Shown one piece after another: positions 10,688 through 21,266 of a stretch of 36,945 nucleotides of DNA. Origin of the DNA: Acephala macrosclerotiorum (Eukaryota; Ascomycota; Leotiomycetes; Helotiales; Mollisiaceae). Below the pieces are notes generated by a model, which worked only from the letters and a program-made list of their open reading frames with translations, did no database searches and had not been told where the DNA came from. The translations under genes were made by a program, and so were the position numbers. The stretch lies in the NCBI GenBank assembly GCA_014904845.1, contig MU119626.1, forward strand, positions 1-36,945, written 5' to 3'. Each line of letters opens with the position of its first letter. Position 1 is the stretch's first letter.

Positions 10688-12315
10688 CTACTCGCCAAAG
10701 CAAGCACACATCAGCCTCTCATAATCGCCACTCGTTTCGCCACGAATCCTACTATCCCATCGAATTAGCATTCTGAAACTTTGATTTTGGGAAGAGATCC
10801 GGAACTCCCATAGAAAAGAACAGGAATTTAGAAAGGGAATAGGACGTACGATGTGACACTCTTATGGAACCGATGTTGATATGCTCCCTTAACCTGCATC
10901 ACATGGTTTCGATCCCAATGAATCCGCACCACCCTATTGACCAACAATCTATCCTCTGTGCCAAAGCCCTTCATTGCGTCTTCGAGCAAGAGGGCATCGC
11001 GCATGGCTCGATCGGTGCCGGTACGGAGTTGATGTAAGAGGGCGCGTTCCATGTGTCCGGAGAATTCCTGGGTTAAATTAGCAAAGTTCTAAAACAAGAG
11101 TGACAGTGGTGGAGGGACAAATACCTTCTTGATGACAGTCTCTAAATCTCGAGTGAATTTTTGCTTGTAGGTATGTGCGATAGCTCCAATCTGCCTATCA
11201 CTTCTCTGGCTGAAGATGCTGCAGACCAATAATTCATCAGTTCCAGTCTTCCCCTCAGTTGCCCGATAGATGTCCATAACATCTTGATCGATTTGCTGTG
11301 GGACGACTGGAGCGCTTTCTTCGTTTCTGTTCGCTGCCAACACCATGAGGAAATGGCGCTCTGTCTTCATGGATAATTCACCCCTGATGACGGATTCGAG
11401 AGATGTGCGGTAGGTCTTCTGGAATTCTTGCTTGATGGCATTCATGTCTGCGTTCGAGCGAGCGAGAAGGACATCATTGAGGATCTCTTCTTTTGTGCCT
11501 GGACCATTTGTTCCCTTTCTCAGTAGAACCACATCTTGTTGCAGTGGCCCACGAATGATGGCACATAACCCCTCCTCAAACCACCCGCTTACTTCACTTT
11601 GTACATCGTTCAGCAAGTGGCGCTTATGTCGGTTATGGTATGCGATTCGGATCGCGTTGACTTGCATTGGGTCCTTGTCTGCGAGGATTCGAATCAAGGT
11701 CTTCTCGTCTGTACCGAAACCTTTCATGGCTTTTCGTAGGAGATCTGCGTCTGCATCTGGCATGTAGCCTTGCGGTGCGTACATTGGCCCATATCCTAGA
11801 GACGGAGGCGTAGGCTGGGTGTAAACCTGGGGAGGATTTTGATAGGGTGGGTATTGAGGAGCTCCATAGCCACCTACAGGAGGAGCAGGACTTCCATACT
11901 GCTGGGGAGGGGCTCCATATTGACCCTGGGGTGGGGGAGGCTGGCCATATTGACCTTGTGGGGGAGGATATTGTTGCGGGGGAGGTGGTTGCCCATACGC
12001 CTGCTGTGGAGGTGCACCATATGGAGGTTGCCCATACTGATTTGGAGGTGGTCCTTGTGGCTGCCCATATTGATTTGGGGGCGGTTGTCCGTAACCTGGC
12101 TGCTGATAGCCTTGAGGAGGAGGCTGGCCGTATGGAGGTTGCACAGGTGGTGCGCCGTAGCCTTGTTGCGGAGGGGGGTATTGATTGTATCCAGGCTGAG
12201 GAGAATCTGTTGATCACAAGTCAGCGCATGCTTCTACCCCGCAGGACTGTCGCAACTTACGTCCTTGGGGCGGCGGGGCGCCATATCCACCGTACGGCGG
12301 CTGTTGATATGCCAT
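10688..12315 (-). CDS. Annexin with long PGQY-rich N-terminus
   Basis: Annexins bind acidic phospholipid membranes in a calcium-dependent way and take part in membrane organisation and trafficking. Four exons join in frame to 472 aa: 12315-12261, 12206-11125, 11067-10850 and 10751-10688; introns are 54, 57 and 98 nt with GT-AG ends. Residues 1-165 are a low-complexity Pro/Gly/Gln/Tyr segment with repeated YGQPPP- and QYGxPP-like units. Residues 168-472 hold four annexin repeats; calcium-loop remnants are GFGT (181-184), GPGT (253-256), KTGT (338-341) and GFGT (413-416). The ending RIRGETSGDYERLM is typical of the fourth repeat and is reached only through the last intron, which supports the model. 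The gene is divergent from the nucleotidyltransferase-like gene. It matches the filamentous-fungal annexin C3 type in architecture; the exact orthologue was not checked. Confidence 0.95.
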
Positions 12316-13152
12316 CTTGAAGTCCTGTAGAGTCTTGTCTGTATCTGCGAGAGAGATTGAAGGTCAGGTAAGTTAATGAAGGTCAATGAAGGATAGCAAG
12401 AGAAGGAGCGAGGTTATGTCAGTCGTACGCGAAGGCAAACTGGTACCCTGACGACGATTCCAGCGCAACTAGAGGGGCAGTGCTGACTGGCTAGGAAGCA
12501 GAGGTGGCCCAGTGGCTAGGGATGAACGGGTGGTGATGATGCTTTGCACTGCCCACCAGGCTGCCAGCCACTTCAAGCGCCTTGGCTCGATAGAACAGGA
12601 TAATGTCGAGAAGGCTAATATGAGGACGTGTGATTGGATTGAATACGTAGGATGAAAGGAAAGAGGATCGTGAAGAATACTTAGGATGTTCCTGCTGGTT
12701 GGAGAGTGTTGTGATGATCAGGTTGTTCGGTGCATCGTGAAGTTTGAGTTTTGCGACCGCAGGGCTGAAATAACCGTAACCTTAGGCATGACGTGGAATT
12801 GCCCCAAGCTTCTTCACTTCTCTGCATAACCTTATCAGGCGATCACGCTCACCACAAACAATTCAACTGTTCCAACACAGCAAGTGCTATCAAACCTGCC
12901 TGCAAGCTAAGCAATTGCATGCGTTGAAGCTGCAGGAGCGATGCAGGCACCGCAGAGGTTGACGCGAGCTCTCTCCATCCTTCTTGGTCCCAACAGCAAC
13001 GTGACTCGCAACGAAAAATCGCTCTCTCATTCTTCCAAGTCGCGCCGGACAATCAATTCCCTCTAATACTGCATCTTTTACTCCTCTCTGAGCTTGCGCA
13101 ACGTCGCACTGCATTACTACCTCGTACAGTATCATCAGACAACACCGTCGAG
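12316..13152. promoter_or_regulatory. Divergent promoter region
   Basis: These 837 bases separate the start codons of the annexin (minus) and the nucleotidyltransferase-like gene (plus), so they must carry both promoters and leaders. I see pyrimidine-rich stretches near the plus-strand start and a CTCTCGCAG acceptor-like site about 30 bases before the annexin ATG. The latter would fit a 5'-leader intron, which remains a guess. No other gene is visible. Confidence 0.5.
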
Positions 13153-14678
13153 ATGGGAGGCAAAGCATTCGCCCATTGCGTTACACCCCGCATGCCCCAT
13201 GATATCTACAGAATAGTGCGCGATACCACAATCAGTCACCTCAGGCTCCATTACACCGAGGTCAAATCTCCCATCGAAGCCCCTGAAAAGTTAGATCACG
13301 GCGACGTCGACCTCCTCGTTCACGGCCCTCTACAACCCGAGTACGACCCCGCCAAGACTTGGAGAGAAGACATCGCATCGAACATTGGACATGAAATCAA
13401 AGCCGACAAATGGATCGCCGGAAACACCGGCCAACCCATGAACTTCGCTATCAAATGGCCAACGCATGCTGTCGCTCGAGTACATCCGGGACCCAATGCT
13501 GTGGTCACACAGGATTTGGTTGTCGAGTTCGGGGAGATGAGGCACATTCAGCTGGACGTCCATATTTGTAAAGATTTCAATGATTTCAGATGGGAGTATT
13601 TCCATTCAGCACATGGCGACCTTTGGAACATTCTAGGTACCACCATTAGAAAGTTTGGGCTCACGGTCAACAATAAGGGAATGTACCTCAGGATTCCGGA
13701 CATCGAGCAAACCGATCGTAAAAAGAGCATGATATTCTTGACCGCGGAGCCGGCTAGAATTCTGGAGTTCTTAGGATTGGACAAGATCAGGTGGTTCAAG
13801 CCATTTGATACGAAGAAAGAGATGTTTGAGTATGCCACTGGGTGAGTCAATGCCCCATTATTCCTGGGACACCCTCCTATTGCTTGCTTCGAATTCAAGG
13901 TCCTGTCATATGGTATCCTCAACTCTAGGATGGCCCATCACTTCTAGCCCATTCAAAACATACTGATACTGCCCAGATGCCGTATGTTCTGGATCAAAGA
14001 GGAGTCCGAACTAGAAGACGATGAAATCGAAGGCGATGTCATAGGCGAGACCAACAATACCAGCCAAACGGGTGGCGAGTCCGGCAAGAAGCACCTGAAG
14101 CATAATGATCGCCAACGAATGGGCAAACGCCCAGTCTTCAAAGAATGGATCGAAGAATATATCCCTCAGCTCCGATCAGAAGGCAAATTCTCCAAGCCGC
14201 AAATCACACGTGAAGAAGTCCGTGACGAAGCATTTCATGTATTCGGCGTCGAGAGAGTCTGGACTGAAAAACTAACAGAATGGAAACTAAATACCCATAA
14301 CGACCAACTATGGAGGCAGGTCATCAAGGGCAATGTCCCAGAGGATATGGATCCTCAACGGAGAGCAGCTACGATTCGAGAGGTCAAGAACATCATCATT
14401 GGCCAGGAGGAGTTTGAGGGCTGTGTTCCAGAGGTGAGTTTTTAAATTTTCAATGTCCCCACAATCGTGGAACATTCTCCTCCCCAATATCTGATAGCTC
14501 TTGCTGACTCAACCAGGCTGCTATGAAGGACGAAGCAGGGTTCCATGACTTCGCCAAAGTCACCGAATTCATCGAGCAGAACCTCGACCGACTGGCAGAA
14601 ATAGGCTGGAAGAAACAGCAAGACCGAGCTATGGAGAGGATGCGTGAAGCCGAAGCGAAGCAAAGTCGGGGCGCATAG
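13153..14678 (+). CDS. Nucleotidyltransferase-fold-like conserved protein
   Basis: Conserved-looking fungal protein of unknown role. Three exons, 13153-13841, 13977-14433 and 14517-14678, join in frame to 435 aa. Introns are 135 and 83 nt with GTGAGT donors and CTGAT/CTGAC branch sites. The first half has the layout of a nucleotidyltransferase fold: GGKAF at residues 2-6, an acidic pair D51 and D53 in GDVDLLV, and a third acid D135 in IQLDVHIC. These fit the G-G, hDhDh and third-Asp pattern of the superfamily. Residues 144-230 continue with a globular region containing WFKPF. The C-terminal half is charged and largely helical, with an acidic patch (EESELEDDEIEGD) and a Lys/Arg/Glu-rich tail. 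The enzymatic assignment rests on the motif pattern alone; substrate and pathway cannot be told. No signal peptide or membrane segment is seen. Confidence 0.8.
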
Positions 14679-15786
14679 GTTTAACGTTGAGATGTCCCGA
14701 CGATTGCGTTATTGTTGATGAATCGCGTTGGATGCGTTCGCTTGGAGAAAAACATGGCGGCACTGGTTTTGTATGATACCCAAATAGCAGGCACGTGGTG
14801 CCTTGCGGTTGCGTTTTCTGGATAGGGAAGGCAGGCAGAGTATAAGTGAAGGCCTTCCCGAGATTTTCGTAGTGGCAACGTTCTACTGATCAATAGCCTA
14901 CCGAACAAATTGCTGTGGGCCTCTTCTTCTTGGGCACACCTGACCACTTCACGGCATTGCAATCGGTCGTTCTTAACCTCGAAAGCGACGCCTCAAACCA
15001 TCATCTTCCTCGAGTGGGGACCCCAAAATATGCTTCTTCTCATTTGATATTGTTGCCATCTGCATCCTTGCTGTCAATGCTGCGATTTCTTCGTACGATG
15101 CTGTTTCATTCCTCGCGCAGCCAACCATCAGACCGGGTCGATATTTTAGAGGCTCACCTCGATAATGCCGGTCTCGAGCGCCACACTAGCCTCGACCACG
15201 GCCTGGTGCGTGCGCTGCTATGGACGCTGTGACGTTTGCTTTGAGGGGATAAAAGGGGTTTTTATATTCCTTGGGTCGAGTGGCTCGAGGAAACTTGAAA
15301 GGGGTTTGCCATTTTAGTTCATTCACTCACTCAAACAGAATCTGCTTTATATCTCCTAAAGGGAAGGACTGGGGGTCAAACAATTTTATTCACTCCGTTT
15401 CCGTCCTCTGCACCGACAATTCACGGTTCTCTACCCCGCTTCTTTGGGAGCAAGGCCACGAGGCGAAACAATTTTAATTTCTTCGTCTCCGTCCCCAGAA
15501 CTGATATGTCAAGGTTGCCAACACCTCTTTGGAAGATCGACAATGCAAACTAGTCACATGAAGTGCTACCTACGATCCTTGTAGTCTTGTATCATGATCT
15601 CAAAGATCCCAACCTCCTTTGTCTTTCTCGGGGCTTCGTTGTCAAGGGGACGGAATGCTTTGTTGTCCATTCTTGGGTTCTTGCTCTATACCTCGATGCC
15701 GAAGGCAGACTCTCAACGCATGTTCCAAATTCGCCTTTATCTTCGATTTTTCTCCAATTTTGCTTCTTCTTTCTTTCTCAAGCTAA
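14679..15786. other. Intergenic region without recognisable gene
   Basis: About 1.1 kb downstream of the nucleotidyltransferase-like gene. The open frames here (up to 105 codons at 14915) show no known motif and no codon pattern that I trust. The one structure seen is a diverged tandem duplication at 15375-15540. Confidence 0.5.
15375..15540 (+). repeat. Diverged tandem duplication, about 88 bp
   Basis: Two adjacent units begin with (T/G)CAAACAATTTTA-like and CGAAACAATTTTA sequence at 15375 and 15463. Each continues through CGT(T/C)TCCGTCC and later GGTT and CTTCTTTGG/CTCTTTGGA. Identity is partial, so this is an old duplication. It is not in a coding region. Confidence 0.5.
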
Positions 15787-15966
15787 CTATTCATCCAGGT
15801 GTCTCCGACTTCGTACCGCCCAGTGTCTGTAGCGCGCGAGTCTGTACGCAAGGTATGCGACACCGCAGCTAAATGCTATGACTGCCATGACGTGGATGAT
15901 GGCGAGTGCTTCGCGTTCTAGTCTTTGCTGGACTAAAGTCTGTGGTGGCTTCATGGGTGCTGGCAT
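15787..15966 (-). CDS. Small single-pass membrane protein, 59 aa
   Basis: Open frame of 59 codons with a polar N-terminus (PAPMKPPQTLVQQRLERE), one hydrophobic segment at about residues 20-43 (ALAIIHVMAVIAF through YLAYRL), and a short basic tail rich in Arg and His. There is no cleavable signal peptide by eye. It has the same plan, size and strand as the members of the array at 20.5-24.1 kb, about 5 kb away, and may be an isolated relative. No function is known to me. An alternative is a chance frame, but the single clean membrane segment followed by positive charges argues for a real peptide. Confidence 0.4.
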   Translation of the reverse strand: MPAPMKPPQTLVQQRLEREALAIIHVMAVIAFSCGVAYLAYRLARYRHWAVRSRRHLDE

Positions 15967-16776
15967 GTTTCAATTCTGAGGGCTTGATACTTTGACAGAT
16001 TAAAGGAGTGTCGTGGAGGGAAAATAAGATCTGCAAAAGTATTCTAGGACCGCTCATTGGTATCGTGGGATTCACGTCATCCGGTCTCAATCTTTCTTTC
16101 TCCTGGATCTCTGAATCATGTTTCAAGGCAAGTTTTAATAGCATCAGCAGTTCTGGTTGAGATAACGCTCGAGCCTTCAAAAACGACCCAAACTACGTAG
16201 AGACCAGCCCGTATCTCTAAAGCCTGTCTGCTAGTAGAGTAATCCCTACTGCTGGCAGTGAGTGTTTTGTAGGGTTTGAGATCCGAAATGCAAGCGATAT
16301 TGCTAGGAGCGACTTTTAATGATAGAGCCAATCAAAAAACTTCTTCTCCTTATAATCATGTGCCACTGCATGCTAAATCCCTAGGCCAAATATTATATAG
16401 TGTTCCTTCTGAGGACTGTCTCAGCAGTGTACCTATATTTCGAATCGCGTATAGTCACGTGCAGCGGATGCCGTCTCCAAAGTCATTTAAAGGCAGCTTC
16501 AGATTTTTGGCTACTGACTAGGCTTAGGCTTACATGCATATTTGCACAGACTTTGTACTCTCATATTGCATAACCCCGCAGGGTTGGCTGTGGTCGTGGC
16601 TGTGCCTATGAATTTGCTTTTAATTCGTTGCCGAAGCGCGTACAAGTCTGGGCTGAAAGTGAGGCTTTCCTTCGTCGTCACTGCAACCTTCACCGTCGGT
16701 TCTCCAAATTCATTGCCAATCTCGCTGAAATAATCAAAAAGCGGACGGAATACCTGAGTAGGGTCATCGATCAAGT
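15967..16776. other. Intergenic region upstream of Ubl-methyltransferase gene
   Basis: About 800 bases with only short overlapping frames on both strands and no recognisable domain. An ATTATATAG TATA-like stretch near 16390 may belong to the promoter of the following gene, although it is nearly 400 bases upstream of the ATG. Confidence 0.4.
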
Positions 16777-19700
16777 ATGCCGATAACATTCGGGTCAGTG
16801 GGCGACATCATATCCATCAGCCTGATCGTGAAGGACCCTGTCAAAGCCTTGGATGACAGTCGAGGCTCCGCATCAGAATATCGCGAAGTCGTCCGAGATC
16901 TATTGGAACTTGACAGCCTCCTCCTACAAGTCGAACTTGCATCGAGAACTCACGAGCAGACTGCCGAATTGAACGCACTTTGCGTCACTGCCAAGAGTAT
17001 CGTTCAATCGTGCCGAGAGTGCGTTGAACAATTTAAAGAAAGAATCAAGAAGTATGAATCCAGTTTGGGAGCAGGGACTAGCCGCAGTGTCATCACCGGT
17101 GCAGCAATGAAAATTCGCTGGCAAGTGTGCCACAAGGACGATCTCGAGAAATTTCGTCAGGCAGTTCATGCTCACTATGCTTCTTTGAACGTGCTCATTA
17201 GCATGGCAACCCTGTATGTCCCGCCAGTCTTAAATTGAGAAGTCGTCTAATTATAACTCTAGCAATGTTATGAATTCAAACGACAAGAAGCTTGAAGCAC
17301 GACAGCAAGCGGCCGTGGAGAGAAGCCAAGAGATCGCCGACACGCAGAAGAGCCTGTTGCTCATAATCTGCGACCGCTTAGCCGAAAACACGCAGATCCT
17401 CAAGAGTACTGCTGATCGATTCGATCAAGGTCTAAAGCTTCTTTGGCTCCGGAAGCTGGGCACTGAGGTGACAGGGTTCGTGAAGAAAATATTTATTGTC
17501 AACATTGCCATCTACAGAATAGTTTCGGAAATTCGAGCGAGCTTACCAAGCCATCTGGAGCGAAGCTTATATCAAGAACCATTCCATTTGGAAGACGCTA
17601 TCGGACGAGTATTTCCAGTTCATCTACAATTCATCTCCACGTGGGATGCTTTCGATGCTGTATTGGAAACAAGATTCAGAAATTTGCAGGGACACAAGAA
17701 AATCCTTGACAAGGACTTCGTGCTCCAAGAACGAGCCACGAAGCGAGATATCTCTCGGGATCTTCAATGGGAGGGAGCGTTCCTGCCTGGGCAGAAAATC
17801 GATATGAGCATTATCTTCACCGAGTCTCGAGATGACAGACAAAAATGTTGTCCAGGCTGCTTACGAGAATGCAATGAAAGCTCTGAAGCCGGGACTCAAT
17901 GGTACGTGACTCAAAATCTAGTTAGTAGCTCACATGATAATCTGTGGTTCTCTAGTCCACACTGTGGCATACTGTTTGGTAGAATCATCGAGATAGTAGA
18001 TTTAGACCCAACAGAGCCAATTCAGCCTCAGCCTCAGCCAGAAACTACCGTCATTCAGGCGGAGGATCGGCAGAGTGCTTCCACACCGCAAGGCTCCAAA
18101 ATATCTTGTGAAGCTATCCCCAATAGGCCAACCCCAGTTATGGTAGCAAACTCTTTCCCAAAGTCAACTTCCAATTGGTGGTCAGGCCAAAAGAGAGCTG
18201 CCAAAGCGGACCACCCTCACGACGACCAAATATCACGTTTCAAACGAGTCCGCATTATCTTCAAGCAGAATAGAGTCAGAAAGTCTATTACCAAGTCAAC
18301 CTTCGAGCCCAAACTATCGAAGTCAAACTTTGAACCCATATTACCAAAAGAGGTGAGAAACTGGCCTCTGAACTATCTAGATACCGCTGGTTTTCCGGAT
18401 ATCCCCCCTTTCGACCCCGCCAGAAGGGAGCGCAACCAGTCAGGAGACGCTAATGCTACTTCCATTATTCCTCTATCAACTATATTGGAAAGCCGTAGAT
18501 ATGGTGCAACCGAATCGACTACATTGTGGGGATTTAGACCAGATGCAGCAGAATGCCTGGATGCCACCGACCATATCGAGAATTTAAGTGGACGAGATTT
18601 TGAGGCTGACGACGTAAAATCCGTTGCCTCTCCTTCGGGCAGCAGATCCCTTACCTCAAGTATCACAGCCTACGAGGTTGAAAATGGTCGTACTTATCAC
18701 GCTGTGCGTATCAATCTTCTTATAAAACGGGGCTAAAAGTACTGACTGGGTGCCTTTTGCAGTATCATGCTGGCAGTAAGTTCAAGCTTCATTCAATGCT
18801 CCCGCAGAGACTAACGATAATAATAGTATATTTCTTGCCCAATGACAACGTGAGCGTTCCTGTCTGTATTTGGTGCCTTGTCATAATTGCTAATCGCGTT
18901 GAATCCATTGTAGCTGGAGCAAGAGAGGTTACAAGCCCTTCAATAAATGGATTATTCAAAACTGATGTGTATCCCAGATTGGAAATGCAGCACTATGTTA
19001 TATTTGTCCTTCTTGATGAGCAATACATTCTAGCACCAATAGATTCACATAAGAGGCCGAGGAAAATCTTGGATCATGGCACTGGTACAGGTAAGTGCAT
19101 GATCTAGAAGACCGGCTTTGAAACAATACTAACGCTGAAGAAGGGATATGGGCTATGGAAATCGGTAAGCGGCCTCTTACTATTAGAGGTTGAGTAACAA
19201 CTGACAATCTTCACAAGGCGACATATACGGAGATGCGGAAGGTAAGTACATATAAATCTCTTGGGCTTAGCTGTGCTTGGCTAAATATTTTAAAGTTGTT
19301 GGAATAGATCTCTGCCCTATTCAGCCGAAATGGTAAGTATTAATTCTTCAAGTGGACATTAAATCCTTGGGCTTAGTTGACATCATCAGGGTTCCTCCCA
19401 ACGTGAAGGTACTGCCTAAATTCTAGTTCTCCCACTATGTTTCACCAAGTTAACAAACTTAGTTTGAGATCGATGATGTGGACGATGAAGTGTGCCCGTG
19501 GTTAGAGTACGACATGATCCATTGCGGATTGGGAAATGGATTTTCCAAGCGGCGTTGGTCAAGATACCTTGAACACGCCTATGCGTAAGTCGCTGTTACA
19601 AGCACCACTATGGAAGTCAATGCTGATTCTCACAGATCGTTGAATCCAGGAGGTTGGTTCGAGATCAAAGACTTCGACATTACGCCGGCCTGTCAAGATG

Positions 19701-20062
19701 GGACTCTTCCCCAGGACAGTGCCATCGTAAGATGGCACGGAAAACTTGTGGAAGGTGCTAAATTAGGAGACGTGAATATCCGTTTTTCAAGCACAGAAGT
19801 GAAGTCACAGGCCGAGAAAGCTGGATTCATTAACGTCACCGTAAAAGAGTTTGCAGTTCCTATCGGCTCTTGGTGCAGAGATCCAAAAATGAAGAAGCTG
19901 GGAATGTATCAGCAATTGGTCTTTCAGACTGGCTTAGAGGCTTATTCGCTGGCTATATTTACCAGACTGTTGAAGTGGTCGGTGGAGGATGTCAAAAGTC
20001 TATTAGCGGAGGTACAGACTGAACTCAAAAACCGGTCTTATCATTGGTATTGGCCTTTGTAA
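16777..20062 (+). CDS. Ubiquitin-like-domain / LaeA-like methyltransferase fusion
   Basis: Thirteen exons keep one frame to 878 aa: 16777-17213, 17263-17901, 17956-18703, 18763-18775, 18827-18849, 18914-18927, 18978-19090, 19144-19164, 19218-19241, 19296-19332, 19390-19408, 19463-19584, 19636-20062. Residues 1-146 match the fungal N-terminal region that begins MPxTFGSVGDIISxSLxVKD. Residues about 250-331 match the ubiquitin-like domain found with it (EPFHLEDAIGRV ... FLPGQKIDMSIIF). A Cys4 motif follows, C342-x2-C345 and C359-x2-C362, completed only when intron 2 is removed. After a 230-residue polar linker comes the LaeA-like start SLTSSI...YEVENGRTYHAYHAG, then the SAM-binding motif ILDHGTGTG (655-663), GIDLCPIQPKW, DMIHCGLGNG and LNPGGWFEIKDFD. 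LaeA-type methyltransferases influence secondary metabolism and development; substrate unknown. Introns are 49-64 nt. No stop or frame break separates the halves. Confidence 0.87.
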
Positions 20063-20493
20063 GACACCAGAAACTTTCTGTGTTGCGTTTGCTTACTTAA
20101 ATACTAGCTTCGTTATTTACGGGCAGAAAGCTGAGTGACGAGGTACACATGCAACCTAAACGAATTGAACTCTCTGTCAAAACAGATATGAGATAGAGGA
20201 TTCAAATTCTGTTCACTGCTGGATCGTGGTCTGTGGGCGCGCTTCTACTTCCAAGCTTCGCTATTGGGAAATTTCTGATGTTTCGAGGAGTGGCGCTGGA
20301 TAGTGTGGTGATCGGTAGGACGCAATCATCCTAGGCAATAGGTTTATTGGGACATTATATCAGATGGCAAGGTGGAACTAGCGTGACCTTAAGTTCTCTT
20401 TCTTTAAGATATTCATACTATATCTGAAGGCAAGCTTTGGTAGCATCGACATTTCTAATAAAATTCGGCTGATTCTGACGCCCGCTGCTCACA
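20063..20493. other. Intergenic region after methyltransferase gene
   Basis: About 430 bases between the methyltransferase stop codon and the first small membrane-protein frame. It presumably contains both 3' ends, since the genes converge. Nothing else was recognised. Confidence 0.5.
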
Positions 20494-20712
20494 TCAACAC
20501 CACCCCTCAATATCTCTCCGTCCGGGTCCCAATATCACGTCGCAACGTCTGATCCAAAAGTCCCCCGCTTTCTTCCTTCGATTCCAATCCCGCGGCATCT
20601 CAGTACAGCCGGCAATACCATACAAATCAGCAACGATCAACACAAACACGATGAAGACGGGAATTGCCACAACGGAGGATAATATGCGCAGGCAAACGAT
20701 TTCGACGCTCAT
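20494..20712 (-). CDS. Small membrane protein, array member 1 (72 aa)
   Basis: A 72-codon frame with one strong hydrophobic segment at about residues 9-35 (RILSSVVAIPVFIVFVLIV then ADLYGIAG) close to the N-terminus. A basic stretch (RDWNRRKKAGDFWIRR) and a Gly/Arg-rich tail follow. The layout fits a single-pass membrane protein with a short cytoplasmic tail. It is the most downstream member, in minus-strand order, of a run of seven such frames spaced about 0.5 kb apart. No family is recognised. Whether it is expressed is unknown; the support is the clean membrane segment and the repeated context. Confidence 0.45.
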   Translation of the reverse strand: MSVEIVCLRILSSVVAIPVFIVFVLIVADLYGIAGCTEMPRDWNRRKKAGDFWIRRCDVILGPGRRDIEGWC

Positions 20713-21097
20713 TCTTTGGCTAGCTAGGTCTAAGTGGTGATGGTGAGGGCTGGAATAGTTCTTGTTTTAGTTTGTGTCGATTGTATGGTATGGGCATATC
20801 TGGAAAGTTTGAGAGAGCAAAATCTCAATTTGTATCTCGAGCTTGAGGATTCAAGACTCGAATGATGTCTGACTCTGCCACGACTGCAACCTTCAAATCG
20901 CCAAAAGATGCATCAAATCCAGAGTACGTTCCTACCGCTCATTCACCATTCTCTCATTCACCATCCCATCCTAGCCTTCCCGCACTCCTCCACCCTTGCG
21001 CAACTTTCCTATCTCTCTCCTTCCTACAACCACCTTCCTCCATATTCCCCGCAATATGCCGAAGTATCGCATTAATTCTCCGTTTCTCCAACCAAGC

Positions 21098-21266
21098 TTA
21101 GCATGCGCAGTACGCGACTCCGAGGAGGAGTAAACCGATTATTCCGATGATGGGGGAGAGGGTGATTAATATGTCATGGGGTGATTGGATGCCTTCTTGG
21201 GTGTGGTTTAAGTGGTGGGGGTAGAGTGCCTAACAGCAAAGTAGGCTGCTCTTTTCTTTCCGCCAT
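21098..21266 (-). pseudogene. Small membrane protein, array member 2 (frameshifted)
   Basis: An ATG at 21266 opens a frame beginning MAERKEQPTLLLGTLPPPLK that stops without a membrane segment. A second frame, open from 21229 to the stop at 21098, encodes 43 residues ending in a strong membrane segment (DILITLSPIIGIIGLLLLG then VAYCAC). A single-base frameshift, or a short unrecognised intron using the TTAG at 21230-21233, would connect them. The PPPL stretch of the first frame recalls the PPPLP just before the membrane segment of member 3. I read it as a broken paralogue. Confidence 0.35.

Noticed and set aside
11839..12320. Long plus-strand open frames (124 and 157 codons) opposite the annexin
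   Set aside because: They are shadows of the repetitive PGQY-coding exon; composition is Leu/Arg/Trp- or Val/His-rich with no domain, and the annexin model on the other strand is complete.
13320..13922. Minus-strand frames of 75-124 codons opposite the nucleotidyltransferase-like gene
   Set aside because: Antisense shadows; the plus-strand gene has consistent introns and motifs.
15869..16331. Minus-strand frames of 103 and 71 codons
   Set aside because: No membrane segment or motif; the 59-codon frame in another phase explains the hydrophobic signal better.
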